Below, piece after piece: positions 16,786 to 24,908 of a DNA stretch of 64,000 bases; position 1 is the first letter of the stretch; each line of letters starts with the position of its first letter. The stretch comes from CAVYXZ01 sp965223835 (GTDB taxonomy: Bacteria > Chloroflexota > Anaerolineae > Aggregatilineales > Phototrophicaceae), in the NCBI GenBank assembly GCA_965223835.1, contig CBDCXQ010000001.1, forward strand, positions 62,001 to 126,000. Reading direction: 5' to 3'. The notes beneath the pieces were generated by a model. It was not told the DNA's origin, searched no databases, and worked only from the letters and a program-made list of their open reading frames with translations. A program made the translations under genes and the position numbers.

Positions 16786-17572
16786 TCAACTCGAAGGATC
16801 ATTGCCCAATGACTTACAACAATTGATTGGCCCGGCGCAATGGCATCAAGAACAAATCGGCATGTCGGGTACGGATGTTTACCGGTTGCAACGTGCTCAT
16901 GAGTGGACCTATTTGAAAGTCGCGACGGGTTATGCAGCCTATGAATTGCGTGAGGAAACCAGGCGGTTGCGCTGGCTACACGGACGGTTGCCAGTACCTG
17001 ACGTATTGTATGCGGCTGAAGTTGAAGATACATCCTATTTGCTGATGAGTGCCGTGCCAGGGTTGATCGCCTGTGCTGAGGAGATGCCACTGGCACCAGC
17101 GGTGGTCACGCGCTTGTTGGCAGCAGGAATGCAACAGATGCACGCGCTGGCAATTGCTGACTGCCCGTTCGATCAGCGCATAGCTACCCGTTTGCCGCTG
17201 GCTCAGCAACGAATTCAAGCGAATCTCGTAGACTCTGATGACTTTGATGCGGAGCGGCAGGGTCGCACGCCTGAATCAGTGTTTGATGAACTGTTGGTGA
17301 CCCACCCGGCAACCGAGGATGTGGTTTTTACGCATGGTGATTACTGCCTGCCGAATATTTTGATCGACACTGATCGGCAGACCATCACCGGTTTTATTGA
17401 TCTTGCCCGCGCCGGAATTGCCGATCGTCATCAGGATCTGGCCCTGTGTGCTCGAAGCTTGACGTATAATCTGGGGGAAGAATGGGTTCCACTGCTGTTC
17501 GATATCTATGGTCGTGAACATATCGACCCGGCGAAGTTATACTGGTATCAAATGCTTGATGAATTATTTTGA
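16778..17572 (+). CDS. APH(3')-family phosphotransferase
   Basis: This protein of 264 residues is an aminoglycoside 3'-phosphotransferase-type kinase. It shows TDVYRLQ, YLKV (ATP-binding Lys), the catalytic loop THGDYCLPNILID (H-G-D-x-x-x-x-N), the metal-binding GFIDLARAGIADRHQDLAL, and the C-terminal YWYQMLDELF typical of true APH(3') enzymes. It may phosphorylate kanamycin/neomycin-like drugs or an unknown sugar alcohol. The start (ATG 16778; GTG 16775 possible) lies inside the end of the DUF4276 gene, so the three genes may be co-transcribed. Its composition is less AT-rich than the two upstream genes, so it may be the older resident. Confidence 0.85.
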   Translation: MPDQLEGSLPNDLQQLIGPAQWHQEQIGMSGTDVYRLQRAHEWTYLKVATGYAAYELREETRRLRWLHGRLPVPDVLYAAEVEDTSYLLMSAVPGLIACAEEMPLAPAVVTRLLAAGMQQMHALAIADCPFDQRIATRLPLAQQRIQANLVDSDDFDAERQGRTPESVFDELLVTHPATEDVVFTHGDYCLPNILIDTDRQTITGFIDLARAGIADRHQDLALCARSLTYNLGEEWVPLLFDIYGREHIDPAKLYWYQMLDELF

Positions 17573-17599
17573 CGAATGATCGTCAAGATAGGAATAATG

Positions 17600-17908
17600 A
17601 TGTTTGAAAAGCTCAAAAATGAAGCGCAGTTGATCTGGCGGTTGCTGCTGGATAAACGAGTAGCCTGGTGGAAAAAGGGGATACCCGCGCTGGCGATTGT
17701 GTACATTCTCTCGCCGCTGGATTTGATTCCCGATGTAATAATTGGTCTGGGTCAACTGGACGATCTGGGAATCTTCCTGGGGAGCTTACGGTTGTTCAAG
17801 TCACTGGTCCCGGAATACATCGTCACCGAGCATCAAGAGGTCATCAGCGGGGCGGTCATCGAAGTGCGTGATTATGAAGTCATCGACACCGGGAAAAGTG
17901 AGAGTTAA
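17600..17908 (+). CDS. DUF1232 (YkvA-like) small membrane protein
   Basis: This is a small protein of about 102 residues with the DUF1232 core: WWKKGIPALAIVYILSPLDLIPDVIIGLGQLDDLGIFLGSLRLF. The SPLDLIPD motif followed by a glycine-rich hydrophobic helix defines the family. Members are membrane-associated and of unknown function. AGGA lies 6 nt before the ATG at 17600; ATGs at 17576 and 17597 are also in frame. It follows the APH(3')-like gene by 27 bases and converges with the response regulator gene, with a 4-base overlap of stop regions. Confidence 0.78.
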   Translation: MFEKLKNEAQLIWRLLLDKRVAWWKKGIPALAIVYILSPLDLIPDVIIGLGQLDDLGIFLGSLRLFKSLVPEYIVTEHQEVISGAVIEVRDYEVIDTGKSES

Positions 17909-18294
17909 GGGTTGGTGAACTGATCCACAATTTCGGTGAGGTGCTGGCGTGTAAATGGCTTGGTCAGGTAGGCATCGACATCGTAATGCTGGGCGATCTC
18001 CATTTCATCACTGATGGATGAAGTCGTGAGGATGACCACCCGCAAATCCTGGTGCGCTTCCGATTCGCGAATCTGCTGCAAGACGCTGAGGCCGTTCACT
18101 TTGGGCAGGCGAATATCCAAGAAGATGAGGTCAGGTCGTGGGCTGTCGCTATATTCACCCTCCTGACGAATAAAATCCAACGCCGCCGCGCCGTCAGTTA
18201 AATGAAAAACGCTATCAATGGCCGGATAATTTTCAAATACCCGGGTCACAAGCAAGGCGTGGGCATAATTATCTTCAACCAGTAGAATATTCAT
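17905..18294 (-). CDS. Single-domain response regulator, Rcp1-like
   Basis: This 129-residue CheY-type receiver has no output domain. The acidic pair is in LLVEDN, the phosphoacceptor Asp in LIFLDIRLPKVNGL, the switch Thr in VILTTSS and the Lys in YLTKPF. The insertion after strand 2 and the phrase PDLIFLDIRLP are like the Rcp1/phytochrome-associated regulators. It presumably takes phosphate from one of the genome's histidine kinases. None is adjacent, but two intact ones are at 32685-35430. The C-terminal helix runs to the stop. Confidence 0.88.
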   Translation of the reverse strand: MNILLVEDNYAHALLVTRVFENYPAIDSVFHLTDGAAALDFIRQEGEYSDSPRPDLIFLDIRLPKVNGLSVLQQIRESEAHQDLRVVILTTSSISDEMEIAQHYDVDAYLTKPFTRQHLTEIVDQFTNP

Positions 18295-18394
18295 GACTGC
18301 GCTCCACTACCTGAATGCTAGACCTCGTTTAAATACGATAAATTGCAAATGAATAATCGTCAAGCGAATAGTTCTAAAGGCAACATCATTCATT

Positions 18395-19162
18395 TTACGC
18401 TGGTTTAGACCCGACCAACGTGCTAACCGTATGGATAATCTTGAACTGACCATCTCGATAAACGGGATGAAAACCCGTGATAACACCTTCATTCAATTCT
18501 GCTTCTAATTCAGCCAATATTTCCTGACGATGCGCCGGTTTCGTCTGGGCCAGATCAAACCATGCTTCCAGGTCCATTTCGCCATTGGGGTTGATGCCAG
18601 TGTGAGTCATGGTGAAACCAGCGGCTGTCAACAGATTTTTCAACTTGCTGAGCATGAGGGCTGTGGTGTGCGATGGGTCACGCAGCCGTTCGAGGTGATT
18701 ATAGCGTTCTGCAATCGACGGATCTTCCGGCGCGACAATATCGATGATGAGCACTTTGCCACCTGGTTTGCAAACGCGATAAATTTCGGCAATCATCGGC
18801 TCCGGGTCATGCATATGATGCAGTGAGTAACGCGTAACGACCCGGTCGAATGTGGCGGTGGCATGAGGCAAATGTTCGGCTGCGCCCAAGGTGCAGCGCA
18901 TATTTTGAATGTCTTTTTCACGAGCCTGTTGCAACATTTCGGGGGTGATGTCAACGGCAACCACCTGTTTGACGTGGGGCGCAACGGCACTGGTGAGGAT
19001 CGCCGATCCCGCAGCGACATCCAGCACGTTAAAGTCGGCTTGCAAATCCAGCAGGTGCACGACATCACTCAGGTTATCCTGGCGCCGGCCCCAGCCTGAA
19101 GCCTGTTTCTTAAATTCTTCGCGGATGAGATTATGTTGTTGAGAGGGATTCTTCATCGACAT
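18395..19162 (-). CDS. SAM-dependent methyltransferase (UbiE/Methyltransf_11 type)
   Basis: This is a class I methyltransferase of about 255 residues. Motif I is VLDVAAGSAILTSAVAP, motif II ends in VAVDITPEMLQQA, and the post-I region reads GAAEHLPHATATFDRVVTRYSLHHM, typical of UbiE-like and Methyltransf_11 enzymes. PGGKVLIIDIVAPED is motif III. The substrate is not evident. The frame continues upstream, but the ATG at 19162 follows GGGG by about 6 nt and begins the typical N-terminal helix. It is the last gene of a minus-strand run that starts at 22837. Confidence 0.85.
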   Translation of the reverse strand: MSMKNPSQQHNLIREEFKKQASGWGRRQDNLSDVVHLLDLQADFNVLDVAAGSAILTSAVAPHVKQVVAVDITPEMLQQAREKDIQNMRCTLGAAEHLPHATATFDRVVTRYSLHHMHDPEPMIAEIYRVCKPGGKVLIIDIVAPEDPSIAERYNHLERLRDPSHTTALMLSKLKNLLTAAGFTMTHTGINPNGEMDLEAWFDLAQTKPAHRQEILAELEAELNEGVITGFHPVYRDGQFKIIHTVSTLVGSKPA

Positions 19163-19217
19163 TTTTACCCCGTTCGTGATTTTTAACAATCCGTATGGGT
19201 GACCAGGTGTCCCTAGC

Positions 19218-19856
19218 TTACGCTTGATTGTCTGCAATGGAGCTTGAGGTCTGGTTGGCTGGTTGGGCATACCAGCGCACGGCAGCCCATCCCATCACCA
19301 GCACGATCACATAATTGACCGCAAAACTAATCACCGCCCCGGCAAATGGGATCATCTTGGCAAACGATTTGCCCGCCACGCGTACCGCTAACCGAGTCAG
19401 ATAATTCGTCGTGGTCTGGGTTACTTTGCTGCTCCCCGTCATAATCAAGTATGTGCGCACGCGGTTATTCAAGCTCTCTGATTTGTTTTCATTATACAGA
19501 TAGGCGATAAAATTCACGAGTTGAGCCTGGATCTGAAAAGAAAGGGCCAGATCAACCGGTAGCGCGATGGGTAAAGTCCAGAATCCGCCAACACCCGTGA
19601 TGGCACCGACCACGCCCGCGCGGAAGGCCTGCCGCCGAATGATGCGGGCGACAAGCTGTTCTCTGGAAATATCCGGCTGTTTGGCCCGTATTGCCGCCAC
19701 ATGTTGCTGTAATTTAGCCGAGTCGGGCGCGAACCAGGCATCCAGACGCTGTTGGCCCGCGCGGTATACAATGAATGCCAATACGGCGGTAGCCAATAGT
19801 GGCAGCAGGCATAACAAGCCTATAATTGCCAGCAAGGTTTGCCCCGGATTGTCCAT
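19218..19856 (-). CDS. EcsC-like membrane protein
   Basis: This is a 212-residue protein with an N-terminal transmembrane helix (TLLAIIGLLCLLPLLATAVLAFIVY), a soluble helical stretch, then a hydrophobic region RAGVVGAITGVGGFWTLPIALPVDLALSFQIQAQLVNFIAYLYNE that resembles the EcsC/DUF697 family. A final hydrophobic segment lies near the C terminus. EcsC-like proteins accompany ABC transport or secretion functions, but their biochemistry is unknown. The gene follows the lipoprotein gene by only 6 bases, so it is in the same operon. Confidence 0.65.
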   Translation of the reverse strand: MDNPGQTLLAIIGLLCLLPLLATAVLAFIVYRAGQQRLDAWFAPDSAKLQQHVAAIRAKQPDISREQLVARIIRRQAFRAGVVGAITGVGGFWTLPIALPVDLALSFQIQAQLVNFIAYLYNENKSESLNNRVRTYLIMTGSSKVTQTTTNYLTRLAVRVAGKSFAKMIPFAGAVISFAVNYVIVLVMGWAAVRWYAQPANQTSSSIADNQA

Positions 19857-19862
19857 TTTGCT

Positions 19863-20384
19863 TTACTCCCAGCTTATGGCATAGTTGCCGTCAAAATTCT
19901 GGCGATCCACGAGGATCTCGTAAGTGCCACCGGTTGTGACCGTCACCGCTTCGCTGCCCGCTTCAGTCGCCGTGAAGGACTTTTCCCATAGCAACCCATC
20001 TGGGCCCTGCAAGATCATAAAGATTGTGCCCTGTGCAAGCGCCACATCATAAATGACAGTGATCGTTGTTTCGGCCCGCGCTGCCACTTCATATCGTTCA
20101 TCAAACAGGACCGCGTCCTGGGTGGGCAAACCAGGAACAACCGTGCCGCCGTTGCTAAAATTGACGGTGGTAGGATCTGTTACGGGTGTTGCCGTCACCA
20201 GGAAAATCTGGGTCGGCGTTGGTCTTAGGGTGGGAAGCGCCGTGACTGACTGTGGCAGTGATGGCGTTTGCGAGACAATCGCTGGGGCCGCGGTCGTCGC
20301 CGGAGTCGGTGTCGTCTGTTGTTGAAGATTGCACGCGCTGATTAGCAGCACCACACCCACTATTGAAAACGTTCGGAAGTGCAT
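19863..20384 (-). CDS. Lipoprotein with Pro/Thr linker and beta domain
   Basis: This protein of about 173 residues has a lipoprotein signal peptide with the lipobox LLISAC. A Thr/Pro/Ala-rich tether of about 50 residues follows, then a C-terminal beta-sandwich-like domain (AARAETTITVIYDV ... GTYEILVDRQNFDGNYAISWE) similar in style to bacterial pre-peptidase C-terminal or jelly-roll domains. It should be anchored on the outer face of the cytoplasmic membrane. The ATG at 20384 lies 4 bases after the previous stop codon and has no clear ribosome site, consistent with translational coupling. Function unknown. Confidence 0.65.
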   Translation of the reverse strand: MHFRTFSIVGVVLLISACNLQQQTTPTPATTAAPAIVSQTPSLPQSVTALPTLRPTPTQIFLVTATPVTDPTTVNFSNGGTVVPGLPTQDAVLFDERYEVAARAETTITVIYDVALAQGTIFMILQGPDGLLWEKSFTATEAGSEAVTVTTGGTYEILVDRQNFDGNYAISWE

Positions 20385-20388
20385 CGGA

Positions 20389-21186
20389 TCAACAGCCAAA
20401 CGGTACAGTGATATTGGGCTGTTCGCCGATGTCAAACACATCGTAACGCAAAATCACCTGACCGGTTACGGGTAGCTGGCGGTCAAAGATGAAGGCATTT
20501 TCAACATCCAGGTTCACGTAAAAGCGGATGACCGCGTTTGGTTCGGGGGCAACCCACAATTCACCATTGGCGGCCAGCGTTCCATTTTCGTCCAGGCGGA
20601 TTTCCGGCAAGTTGAGGTCATCGACCGTAAAGCGATACTGCCACACATCTTCGCCATTCAGCACGGCCTTCTGCCCGGTAGGAACTGCGTTGCGGACTCC
20701 ACCAACCAACAATCCGGCCCGCAGGTTGGCGGCAGTTTCGGCGTCGTCACCAGTATTACAAATGGACTCGCGAACTAAAAACGTGTCTGGCCCCATCCGT
20801 ACTGCTTCGAAGGCATTATCTTCTTGCTGACCAATCAACTCGCCCGCCGTCTCTACCACCACCCGCCGCGCTGACCCCAGTTGGTTGAACCAGACCTCGG
20901 CGGTTGCTGTGGCGGAGGTTTCACGCGGGGTGCGGGCGAAGATGCCATTGAATTCCAGTGTGACCACATAACGCCATCCATCGAGTGCGTTAAGCTGAGC
21001 GTCAATTTCAGGAAAGCTGACGGCCTCGCGAAATCCTGGCGGCGGAGCATTTTCTGTAAGGAACTGGGCGGTCGCCATGCTTTCTGGCGATGCCAGTGTG
21101 GGAATGTCGGCAAGCTGTTGGCCGCGCCGGTTGGTACAGGCTGCCAATGCCAGCAGCGCTAAGGTGAAAATCATCCACTTCGACAA
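20389..21186 (-). CDS. Lipoprotein, LppX/LolA-like fold possible
   Basis: This protein of about 265 residues has the lipobox LALAAC after a short hydrophobic signal. The mature part has alternating strands (WRYVVTLEFNGIF, ATAEVWFNQLGSARRVVVETAG, VWQYRFTVDDLNL, PNAVIRFYVNLDVEN, GQVILRYDVFDIG) that suggest an LppX/LolA-like half-barrel, but this was not tested. The start is uncertain. A TTG at 21186 has GGAG 7 nt upstream, an ATG at 21174 also leaves a workable signal peptide, and the frame is open to 21210. It is in a minus-strand run of envelope genes. Confidence 0.62.
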   Translation of the reverse strand: MSKWMIFTLALLALAACTNRRGQQLADIPTLASPESMATAQFLTENAPPPGFREAVSFPEIDAQLNALDGWRYVVTLEFNGIFARTPRETSATATAEVWFNQLGSARRVVVETAGELIGQQEDNAFEAVRMGPDTFLVRESICNTGDDAETAANLRAGLLVGGVRNAVPTGQKAVLNGEDVWQYRFTVDDLNLPEIRLDENGTLAANGELWVAPEPNAVIRFYVNLDVENAFIFDRQLPVTGQVILRYDVFDIGEQPNITVPFGC

Positions 21187-21263
21187 ATATGGACTCCAGA
21201 ATGCGTTCAATTTGTGAGCGATATACTGTAATTTTAGCAGACGGCGGTCAGCCGAAACCGACT

Positions 21264-22067
21264 TTAACCCTGCTGTTGGGCGGCGCTTTCACTTTCATCG
21301 TCCTGGAATTCGAGCAATTCGTCCAGGCTCAGTTTCTGCAGCCGGTTTTCGGCAATAGCAGCCCGCAGTTCGTTACTGATTTCGCCATCTTCGCTGAGAT
21401 GGCGGCGCACGACCTTACTGGTCGATTCTTCCCAGGTGAATTTGTGAACCGCCAGCGCCACGCCATCAGCGCTGACGCGCAGTTCCCATTCCCCCTGTAA
21501 GAAATGGGCATCATGCACCGGGAAGCGGGCGGCGGGCGTAATCAGGTTACGGTCGCGCTTGAGCTGATGCCGTTCCTCATGGACGAAGACCGATTCTCCC
21601 GTTGAATCAATGATCTCAAATCGAATCAAGCCGCTGGCCGGCGTGGGCAGGCGCAATTGTACATACGGCTGAATGTAATCGACATCATCCAAAACATCGC
21701 GTGATCGGTAAACAACCGGATCTTGCTCCTCTTTAAAAGCCATCATGCCAATGTCAGTCGTCAATACTTTGACATTTTCCGGGTCATGTCCGGCAGCTTC
21801 GACCGCCGCCAGCGCATGATGATAGATGCGTTTGCGCTCCGGGTGCTGTTCAGTGGATTGCTCACGGGCAGGGGCATAACGTTGCTGTTCACGTGAACGG
21901 CGCAGTGGTGGCTGACGTCCGGTTTCAAACTGCCGCACGAGCATAAAAATGCCCGCCAGCACCAGGAACGTCATGAAAACGTTGCCGCCCTCGACCAACG
22001 CCGATGCGCCGAGGAACAACAAAAACAGACCGAGCATGATTTCGGAAAAACGACGATTATTGCGCAT
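21264..22067 (-). CDS. Two-TM protein with C-terminal beta domain, paralogue B
   Basis: This 267-residue protein has two N-terminal transmembrane helices, a charged linker, then a domain rich in strands: IRFEIIDSTGESVFVHEERHQL, QGEWELRVSADGVALAVHKFTW. It ends with LSLDELLEFQDDESES. The same domain and ending are in the neighbouring protein at 22073-22837, so the pair arose by tandem duplication. No family was recognised. The predicted cytosolic tail LS-x-x-ELL-x-x-QD-x-ES may be a docking motif. The ATG follows the neighbour's stop by 5 bases, so the two are co-translated. Confidence 0.62.
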   Translation of the reverse strand: MRNNRRFSEIMLGLFLLFLGASALVEGGNVFMTFLVLAGIFMLVRQFETGRQPPLRRSREQQRYAPAREQSTEQHPERKRIYHHALAAVEAAGHDPENVKVLTTDIGMMAFKEEQDPVVYRSRDVLDDVDYIQPYVQLRLPTPASGLIRFEIIDSTGESVFVHEERHQLKRDRNLITPAARFPVHDAHFLQGEWELRVSADGVALAVHKFTWEESTSKVVRRHLSEDGEISNELRAAIAENRLQKLSLDELLEFQDDESESAAQQQG

Positions 22068-22072
22068 GAACG

Positions 22073-22837
22073 TTACCTGCTTTCGCTATCTTGTCCACGC
22101 AGGAGTTCCTCAAAACTCAAGGGCTGCTCTGGTGGCGGTCGGTCGGCCAGACGATTTTGTGAGTCGCGCTGGGCCAAATCACGCTCCCGTTGATAGATCG
22201 ACGGTGAGACCGAAAATGAAAGCATCCCAATCCAGGTAGAGTCGACCGACACCCGTAAATCCCATTCGCCGCCTGCCCGCCCGACATTCGGGTTGCTCAT
22301 CAGCGGCAAATGATGATCGGCCAGGATGTTCATCTCCCCATCGCGCAGGTAAGTCCTGGTCTCATGAACGTATTGCTGCTCACCGTTGTGGTCAATAATC
22401 TCGAACCGGATCATGGCGTTCCGGTCCGCATCGTTGGCTGGGACATGGAGCGAAATGAACGGGCGTACCCCGTCATCATCGGCGGAGATGGCACGGCTCT
22501 TGCGCATGACCATGCCGTCCGGGTCTGCTGTCGAGCTAATCAGCCCAACGTCCAGTAACGTCAAATTGCTGTTGGCATAACCGCCGGTGCGACGGCGAGC
22601 GCGATCCGTTGCCTCACGCGCTTCGGCACTCATCCGCATACGGGTCAGGGGTGAGGCGGACATGGTTTCGCGCCAGCGCGTGGGCTGGAACTCCAGCATC
22701 GAGGCGACAAAGGCCACCGCGAACACGCCGACGAGGGCGGTCATAACCTCGGCGCTGGCCGTACCCGATAAAAAGACCACGCCGATGAGTGCGGCCAGCA
22801 CGGTCAACCATGCGATGTTACGTCGTCTGATACGCAT
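22073..22837 (-). CDS. Two-TM protein with C-terminal beta domain, paralogue A
   Basis: This 254-residue protein has two N-terminal transmembrane helices (IAWLTVLAALIGVVFLSG and VMTALVGVFAVAFVASML), a basic linker, then a domain with IRFEIIDHNGEQQYVHETRTYL, GGEWDLRVSVDSTWIGMLSFSV and the ending LSFEELLRGQDSES. It shares these segments with paralogue B directly downstream. It appears to be the first gene of the minus-strand operon running to 18395. The start is an ATG with a weak GAGAG site. No known domain was recognised. Confidence 0.62.
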   Translation of the reverse strand: MRIRRRNIAWLTVLAALIGVVFLSGTASAEVMTALVGVFAVAFVASMLEFQPTRWRETMSASPLTRMRMSAEAREATDRARRRTGGYANSNLTLLDVGLISSTADPDGMVMRKSRAISADDDGVRPFISLHVPANDADRNAMIRFEIIDHNGEQQYVHETRTYLRDGEMNILADHHLPLMSNPNVGRAGGEWDLRVSVDSTWIGMLSFSVSPSIYQRERDLAQRDSQNRLADRPPPEQPLSFEELLRGQDSESR

Positions 22838-23042
22838 AGGGACTCTCTTTATAGCTTTCAGTCTTTAGCCAAGACCGACTTCAACCCAACGAATTGGAAC
22901 GGGTTTATATGATGGGACCTGTCTGACATGCAAATGTCGCAATCTTATAATTTCATAAATAACGATCACGCCAGTTTCAGAAAGGCAAGGTTAATCCACT
23001 TTCCTTCTCTCAGTATACGACAAATTGTAACCGATGGTTGCG

Positions 23043-23870
23043 TCAATCGGCAGGCTCCATGTGGACGGTGCGCGTGAGTGCGGCCCATTCTTCGAGCGTA
23101 AGTGTTTCGGCCCGGCGGCGCGGGTCAATATCGGCCTGTTCCAGCAGGTCAGCCGCCTCTGCTGTTTTGATGCCCAGCCCGCTGCCCAGTGAATTTTTAA
23201 GCTGCTTGCGCTTTTGCCCAAAGCCCGCCCGCACCACGCGGAAAAAAGAGTCTTCATCGGGAACATCTACTGGCGGCTCATCGTAAACGTCGATGCGAAC
23301 AACGGCACTGTCGACATCGGGCCGCGGCCAGAAGGCGGCAGGCTTCAGCCGATTAATGATGTGCGGTGCTCCAAAAAACTGCACACTCACTGTAAGCAGG
23401 CTCATGTCGTTCGGGGTCGCGATCAACCGTTCGGCGACTTCGTGCTGCACAGTTAATACCAGTCGGCGCGGTTTATGCGATGCTTCGAGCAAATGGCGGA
23501 GAATGGCGCTGGTGATGTAATAAGGTACATTGGCGACCACCAGATAATCATCCGGGCGCAGCAGCCCGGCCACATCGACCGTCAGAATATCCTGATAAAT
23601 CACCCAGACATTGGCATAGGGTTGTAATTCATCGTCGAGAATAGGTTGCAGGCGTTCATCAACTTCAACCGCAATTACTTTCTTCGCGGCTTGAGCCAAA
23701 AATTTGGTGAGCGTGCCGGTGCCTGGACCAACCTCCAGGACGGTATCCTGATCTGTCACAGCAGCAGAGGTGACGATTCTTTCCAGTGCGCCAGGATCGT
23801 GGAGGAAATTCTGGCCCAATTTTTTCTTGGGGTGAATTTCGTGTTCATCGAGTAGCGTTTTGGGATTCAT
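23043..23870 (-). CDS. rsmA: 16S rRNA dimethyladenosine transferase
   Basis: This is a 275-residue KsgA/RsmA enzyme that dimethylates two adjacent adenines near the 3' end of 16S rRNA. The N terminus reads HPKKKLGQNFLHDPGALERIV, SAM motif I is VLEVGPGTGTLTKFLAQ, the acidic residue is in AVEVDERL, and the catalytic motif is VVANVPYYITSAIL (N-x-P-Y). The C-terminal helical domain has FGQKRKQLKNSLGS. Length and motifs are standard. GAGAGG lies about 6 nt before the ATG. It is isolated from the envelope gene run by a 205-base gap and is divergent from a small ORF. Confidence 0.95.
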   Translation of the reverse strand: MNPKTLLDEHEIHPKKKLGQNFLHDPGALERIVTSAAVTDQDTVLEVGPGTGTLTKFLAQAAKKVIAVEVDERLQPILDDELQPYANVWVIYQDILTVDVAGLLRPDDYLVVANVPYYITSAILRHLLEASHKPRRLVLTVQHEVAERLIATPNDMSLLTVSVQFFGAPHIINRLKPAAFWPRPDVDSAVVRIDVYDEPPVDVPDEDSFFRVVRAGFGQKRKQLKNSLGSGLGIKTAEAADLLEQADIDPRRRAETLTLEEWAALTRTVHMEPAD

Positions 23871-23988
23871 GGCGCACCTCTCTTTATTGGATTTTCAGCC
23901 TCCCATCTTATCATAGATTTGGCGGTACATGCATTCAAGTTAGCGTCGGGCTGCGCTTTTGAGTACAGTGGACATTCAGGAGGATGAT

Positions 23989-24219
23989 ATGCCCAAATCA
24001 GATGTACCACGCGGAACCGGCGCAATCCGCAATACGGTCAGGGAGATGCTTAAATACCTGGATCGTTACGGACGAAAAATGAAACAAGCCGTGCCCGAAG
24101 CCAGACTGGACCGTTATGAGGCTGCGGTTGCCAAAATCCTCGCGGGTTGTGAGGAACTACTCGATATCCAACTGGAAGATGAAGATGATGCCAGTTTCCG
24201 TTATCGCACTCGCCGATGA
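23989..24219 (+). CDS. Small basic helical hypothetical protein
   Basis: This 76-residue protein reads as a helical hairpin (NTVREMLKYLDRYGRKMKQAVPEARLDRYEAAVAKILAGCEELL) followed by an acidic patch and a very basic end (RYRTRR). No family was recognised. AGGAGG ends about 5 nt before the ATG at 23989, much better than the upstream in-frame start at 23959. It is divergent from rsmA. The charged alternating composition would fit a nucleic-acid or ribosome-associated protein, but that is speculation. Confidence 0.55.
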   Translation: MPKSDVPRGTGAIRNTVREMLKYLDRYGRKMKQAVPEARLDRYEAAVAKILAGCEELLDIQLEDEDDASFRYRTRR

Positions 24220-24331
24220 TAACTAACCTGGCTGGTGAAGGCAATTCTGGATGCTATTGTGTTTTTATGGTCTTGTGATGAACTGTGTGTGGGCGCTTTC
24301 GCTCCGCATATTTGTGCAATAGGTGGCTGGG

Positions 24332-24601
24332 TTAAGCCTCAGCTATATCAAACGCCAGTAAAATGACCTGCACATCGGTAAATCGGTATAGTACGCGGAA
24401 TGCTGGGGCATCGCCTATCGGTGTGGTGATAAACATTCGAATGGTGGGGTGAACGTAGCCTTCGACGAGCGTGCCAATTCGCGGATTAGAACCCAGCGTC
24501 CAGGTCAAGTCGGCATGAACCGCGTCCATTTGAGCGTAGGCAATACGAAAAGAGTCAAACTCGTCAGCAAAGTTTGTCTCCTCAATAACCTCTCTAAGCA
24601 T
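24332..24601 (-). CDS. Possible ParE/RelE-like toxin
   Basis: This 89-residue protein has a helical N-terminal half followed by the strands TIRMFITTPIGDAPAFRVLYRFTDVQVILLAFDI. The FRVLYRF...VILLAFDI end resembles the closing strands of ParE/RelE-fold toxins, where residues like R-V-x-Y-R and the following strand form the core. The overall similarity is moderate and the N terminus is atypical. The ATG at 24601 overlaps the stop of the upstream small gene (ATGCTTAG), the usual antitoxin-toxin arrangement. It follows the P450 gene on the same strand. Confidence 0.5.
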   Translation of the reverse strand: MLREVIEETNFADEFDSFRIAYAQMDAVHADLTWTLGSNPRIGTLVEGYVHPTIRMFITTPIGDAPAFRVLYRFTDVQVILLAFDIAEA

Positions 24602-24839
24602 CCTCAGCCAGGCCCAGTTCAACGATTTTGCGGCGTGCCCACTCTAAATCCGCTGGCTTGATCGGCTGCTCAATCAGGCTATAGACGGCCTGCCAGGGAA
24701 TTTCCTGACCCGGCTGAACAATTTGCCAGGGGAGCAAGTCCATTTTCCAGGGTGGATCCAGCGCCTCAATTTTAGCGATAACTTCCTCCGGTGGGGTTGT
24801 CTCTAAAATTTCACGTAGTTCGTCAGGTAGTTGTTTCAT
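24594..24839 (-). CDS. Small protein upstream of possible toxin
   Basis: This 81-residue protein begins MKQLPDELREILETTPPEEVIAKIEALDPPW and ends in an acidic helix (DLEWARRKIVELGLAEDA). No DNA-binding motif is evident, so the antitoxin role suggested by its place before a ParE-like ORF is unproven. The next gene starts within its last codons. The in-frame start 19 codons upstream is less likely, because the ATG at 24839 begins the recognisable helix. It lies 70 bases after the P450 stop and may share its transcript. Confidence 0.5.
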   Translation of the reverse strand: MKQLPDELREILETTPPEEVIAKIEALDPPWKMDLLPWQIVQPGQEIPWQAVYSLIEQPIKPADLEWARRKIVELGLAEDA

Positions 24840-24908
24840 GGCAAATCCGCTAATCCTACACTGTATGATGTAGTATAAACTAAAAAGCGCTCTCAAGTCA
24901 CCACGAGG

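Noticed and set aside
16778..17572. APH(3')-like gene considered as a recently acquired resistance cassette
   Set aside because: Its composition matches the host genes rather than the AT-rich pair before it, and no transposase, integron site or flanking repeat is present.
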